A stretch of 8,182 nt of DNA, from positions 1 through 8,182 of the forward strand of contig JAHDIL010000049.1 of the NCBI GenBank assembly GCA_020630835.1, read 5' to 3'. The notes beneath the pieces are model-generated. The model did not search any database and was not told where the DNA came from. It saw only the letters and a list, made by a program, of their open reading frames with translations. Made by a program: the position numbers and the translations under genes. Of the stretch, positions 6,929 through 8,182 are shown one piece after another. The DNA comes from Verrucomicrobiota bacterium. Lineage in GTDB: Bacteria > Verrucomicrobiota > Verrucomicrobiia > Verrucomicrobiales > DEV007. Every line of letters begins with the position of its first letter. The stretch's first letter is position 1.

Positions 6929-7543
6929 ATGATCAAATCTCTCCGTTCCCTTACTCTAGCTGCTTGTGCTTTAGTTTTCGCTATGGGCTCGACTGTTCAA
7001 GCCCAGGACATCAAGATCGCCTTGGTCGATATGCAGGCCGCACTTGATCGCTACTACAAGACAGAGGTCGAAGTCGGTGAAATTAATGCTTTGGCCGATG
7101 AAAAGCGCAAATCTCTAGACCAGATGAAAGTCGGTATGCAGGAGCTTCAGGACAAGATGGTTGAGCTGATGAAGACAATGAACGATACTTCGTTATCTGA
7201 AAGTGTCAGAAGAGAGGCAGCGGAGCAGGGTGGCAAGGTTCGTAAAGAATTGGACGTAAAAGGCCGTGAGTATGGCGAAGCTCAGCGTGCGGCATCCAAC
7301 GAATACATGACTGCTCGTTCCGAGATGGAGGGTAAGCTCGTTGCTGAAATCAAAGAAACCGTAAATGCCATGGTTCGCTCTAAAGGCCTCGACCTCGTCT
7401 TCGATAAGTCATTCCTCCCAAGAGCGAACAAAGCTATTCTTTTTGCTTCTGATAATGTTATCGACCTCACTGATGAAGTGGTCGAAACTATGAATGCCGG
7501 GAAACCTGCTTCAGCGGGTGCCGCTGCTGCTACAAGTGAGTAG
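6929..7543 (+). CDS. skp: Periplasmic OmpH/Skp-family chaperone
   Basis: Small periplasmic holdase chaperone that, in characterised relatives, binds unfolded outer membrane proteins after Sec export and keeps them soluble until BamA inserts them. It has 204 residues. A signal peptide (MIKSLRS, then a hydrophobic stretch) should be cleaved after VQA at residue 25. The mature protein opens with the family's beta-strand, IKIALVDMQAAL (28-39). A long charged helical coiled-coil region (about 45-150) would form the tentacle arms, and a closing LDLVFDK...NVIDLTDEVVETMN segment (154-189) returns to the body domain. The last 15 or so residues are an Ala-rich tail (GKPASAGAAAATSE) not needed for the fold. 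The ATG at 6929 lacks a Shine-Dalgarno sequence but gives a proper signal peptide. It lies between bamA and lpxD, as in E. coli, and is closed by a strong terminator. Sequence in this family is weakly conserved, so the call rests on fold pattern and position. Confidence 0.92.
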   Translation: MIKSLRSLTLAACALVFAMGSTVQAQDIKIALVDMQAALDRYYKTEVEVGEINALADEKRKSLDQMKVGMQELQDKMVELMKTMNDTSLSESVRREAAEQGGKVRKELDVKGREYGEAQRAASNEYMTARSEMEGKLVAEIKETVNAMVRSKGLDLVFDKSFLPRANKAILFASDNVIDLTDEVVETMNAGKPASAGAAAATSE

Positions 7544-7574
7544 TTTGATTGCGGGAGGCTTCCCATTGATTGCA

Positions 7575-7607
7575 GGGGCAACCGTTTGACGGTTAGCCCC
7601 TTTTTTT
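7575..7607 (+). terminator. Intrinsic terminator after ompH/skp
   Basis: GGGGC (7575-7579) plus AACCG (7580-7584) pairs with CGGTT (7590-7594) and GCCCC (7596-7600), leaving a five-base TTTGA loop and one bulged A (7595). Seven T residues (7601-7607) follow at once. This is a textbook Rho-independent terminator. It starts 32 bases after the ompH stop and ends 33 bases before the lpxD start, so it should separate the two transcripts at least partly. Confidence 0.93.
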
Positions 7608-7616
7608 CGGTATAGG
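7586..7616 (+). promoter_or_regulatory. Possible lpxD promoter overlapping the terminator
   Basis: TTGACG (7586-7591, five of six to the -35 consensus) lies in the terminator loop and right arm. TATAGG (7611-7616, four of six to the -10 consensus) follows after 19 bases, longer than the preferred 17. The start would be near 7623, about 18 bases before the lpxD ATG. A promoter is expected somewhere here if the terminator is efficient, but this pair is weak. Confidence 0.22.
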
Positions 7617-7640
7617 TGAAACAGCTAAAGGGAAAATTTG

Positions 7641-8182
7641 ATGAAAGCTACGGTGAATGAGATTGCGACCCTAGTTGGGGGACGGCTTCTGAGAGGAGAC
7701 GAAGAGAAAAGTTTGTTAAATTTTGCCTCGCTTGATCTGGCTAGATCGTGCTGCGTGAGCTTTTTCGGGAATGAAAAATATCTCGACCAGTTTCGCCAAA
7801 CGGAGGCTGGTGCCGTGTTGGTGCCTACCGATGAGGTTATACCTTTTGCTCCTGCGACGGCAGCGCTTATCCTGGTGGACAATCCTGTCCTTGCCTTTGA
7901 TCAAGTGTTGAAGGCCTATGGGCCTCAGCCGGTCGAGCGGGGGGCAGGTATTAGCGATGCTGCGTTTGTCGACTCAACTGCTGCTGTGGATGAATCGGCC
8001 TGCGTGCTTCCTAATGCTACGGTAGCAGCCGGTGCGAGAGTTGGTGCCCATGCTGTCGTTGGGTTTGGTGCTGTCGTTGGAGAAAATTCTGTTGTTGGGG
8101 CAGAAACTCAGATCGGAGCGAATGCGGTGCTGCGTGAGGGCAGTATCGTTGGCGAGCGAGTCATCATCCATGCAGGAGCCAT
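7641..8182 (+). CDS. lpxD: UDP-3-O-acylglucosamine N-acyltransferase LpxD (partial, 3' end missing)
   Basis: LpxD transfers a 3-hydroxyacyl chain from acyl carrier protein to the 2-amino group of UDP-3-O-acylglucosamine, the third step of lipid A synthesis in the cytoplasm. The window holds the first 180 codons of what is usually a 330-360 residue protein; the frame is open at the edge. The N-terminal uridine-binding domain (about 1-98) shows the family pattern VSFFGNEKYLDQFRQTEAGA (39-58), related to the usual SFLANPKY...T.A.AV, then AALILVDNPVLAF (74-86). From about 103 the left-handed beta-helix begins, with hexapeptide repeats such as ATVAAG, ARVGAH, AVVGFG, SVVGAE and TQIGAN. The catalytic His and the C-terminal helix lie beyond the window. 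ATG 7641 is preceded by AAAGGGAAAA, a weak purine-rich site about eight bases upstream; an in-frame TTG at 7638 is less likely. It follows skp as in E. coli, but behind a terminator. Confidence 0.95.
   Translation, partial: MKATVNEIATLVGGRLLRGDEEKSLLNFASLDLARSCCVSFFGNEKYLDQFRQTEAGAVLVPTDEVIPFAPATAALILVDNPVLAFDQVLKAYGPQPVERGAGISDAAFVDSTAAVDESACVLPNATVAAGARVGAHAVVGFGAVVGENSVVGAETQIGANAVLREGSIVGERVIIHAGA

Noticed and set aside
6956..6967. Lipobox-like LAAC in the ompH signal peptide (residues 10-13)
   Set aside because: The hydrophobic core before the Cys is too short and continues after it, and a standard cleavage site (VQA) follows at residue 25, as expected for a soluble periplasmic chaperone.
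1..8182. Mobile elements, CRISPR arrays, tRNA/rRNA genes, toxin-antitoxin or defence genes
   Set aside because: None seen: apart from the 166-base left edge and intergenic gaps of at most 241 bases, the window is filled by five recognisable core genes, with no transposase motifs, regularly spaced repeats or cloverleaf-like sequence noticed.

Overview
This is a housekeeping stretch of a Gram-negative bacterial chromosome with an outer membrane. It has two divergent gene blocks around a 241-base intergenic region. Four complete protein genes and one cut by the window edge are confidently recognised: ftsK and ruvB on the minus strand, and bamA, an ompH/skp-type chaperone gene and lpxD on the plus strand. 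BamA and LpxD show an LPS-containing outer membrane. My guess is a Verrucomicrobiota (PVC group) organism. The grounds are start codons mostly without Shine-Dalgarno sequences, an FtsK with a Lys/Ala-rich N-tail and a large low-complexity insert, and moderate overall GC. The window has no taxonomic marker, so that assignment is an inference of modest confidence.

Layout. Bases 1-166 hold the edge of an unidentified neighbour or plain intergenic DNA, with a 7-bp inverted repeat that could end transcription. Bases 167-3016 (minus) encode FtsK, the septal DNA translocase. After a 126-base gap with a promoter-like sequence, 3143-4186 (minus) encodes RuvB, the Holliday-junction branch-migration motor. 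The 4187-4427 intergenic region carries candidate promoters in both directions and several inverted repeats. Bases 4428-6725 (plus) encode BamA with signal peptide, five POTRA repeats and a beta-barrel. A 203-base gap with an inverted repeat right after the bamA stop leads to 6929-7543 (plus), a periplasmic Skp/OmpH-like coiled-coil chaperone. A strong intrinsic terminator at 7575-7607 precedes lpxD (7641 to the window end), the acyltransferase of the third lipid A step.

Functionally, the plus block is the envelope set bamA-skp-lpxD in the same order as in Escherichia coli, here broken up by long gaps and a terminator. The minus block pairs two hexameric DNA motors of late chromosome processing: RuvB acts on recombination junctions and FtsK clears DNA from the closing septum.

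I see no mobile element, CRISPR array, tRNA, rRNA, toxin-antitoxin pair or defence island, and no evidence of an undescribed system. The most unusual points are in FtsK: a roughly 146-residue low-complexity segment between Walker A and Walker B, with a 12-bp tandem repeat inside it, and a change in the usually conserved TQRP motif. Next come the dyad symmetries over the putative ruvB and bamA promoters. Promoter and operator calls come from reading the sequence by eye and are tentative.
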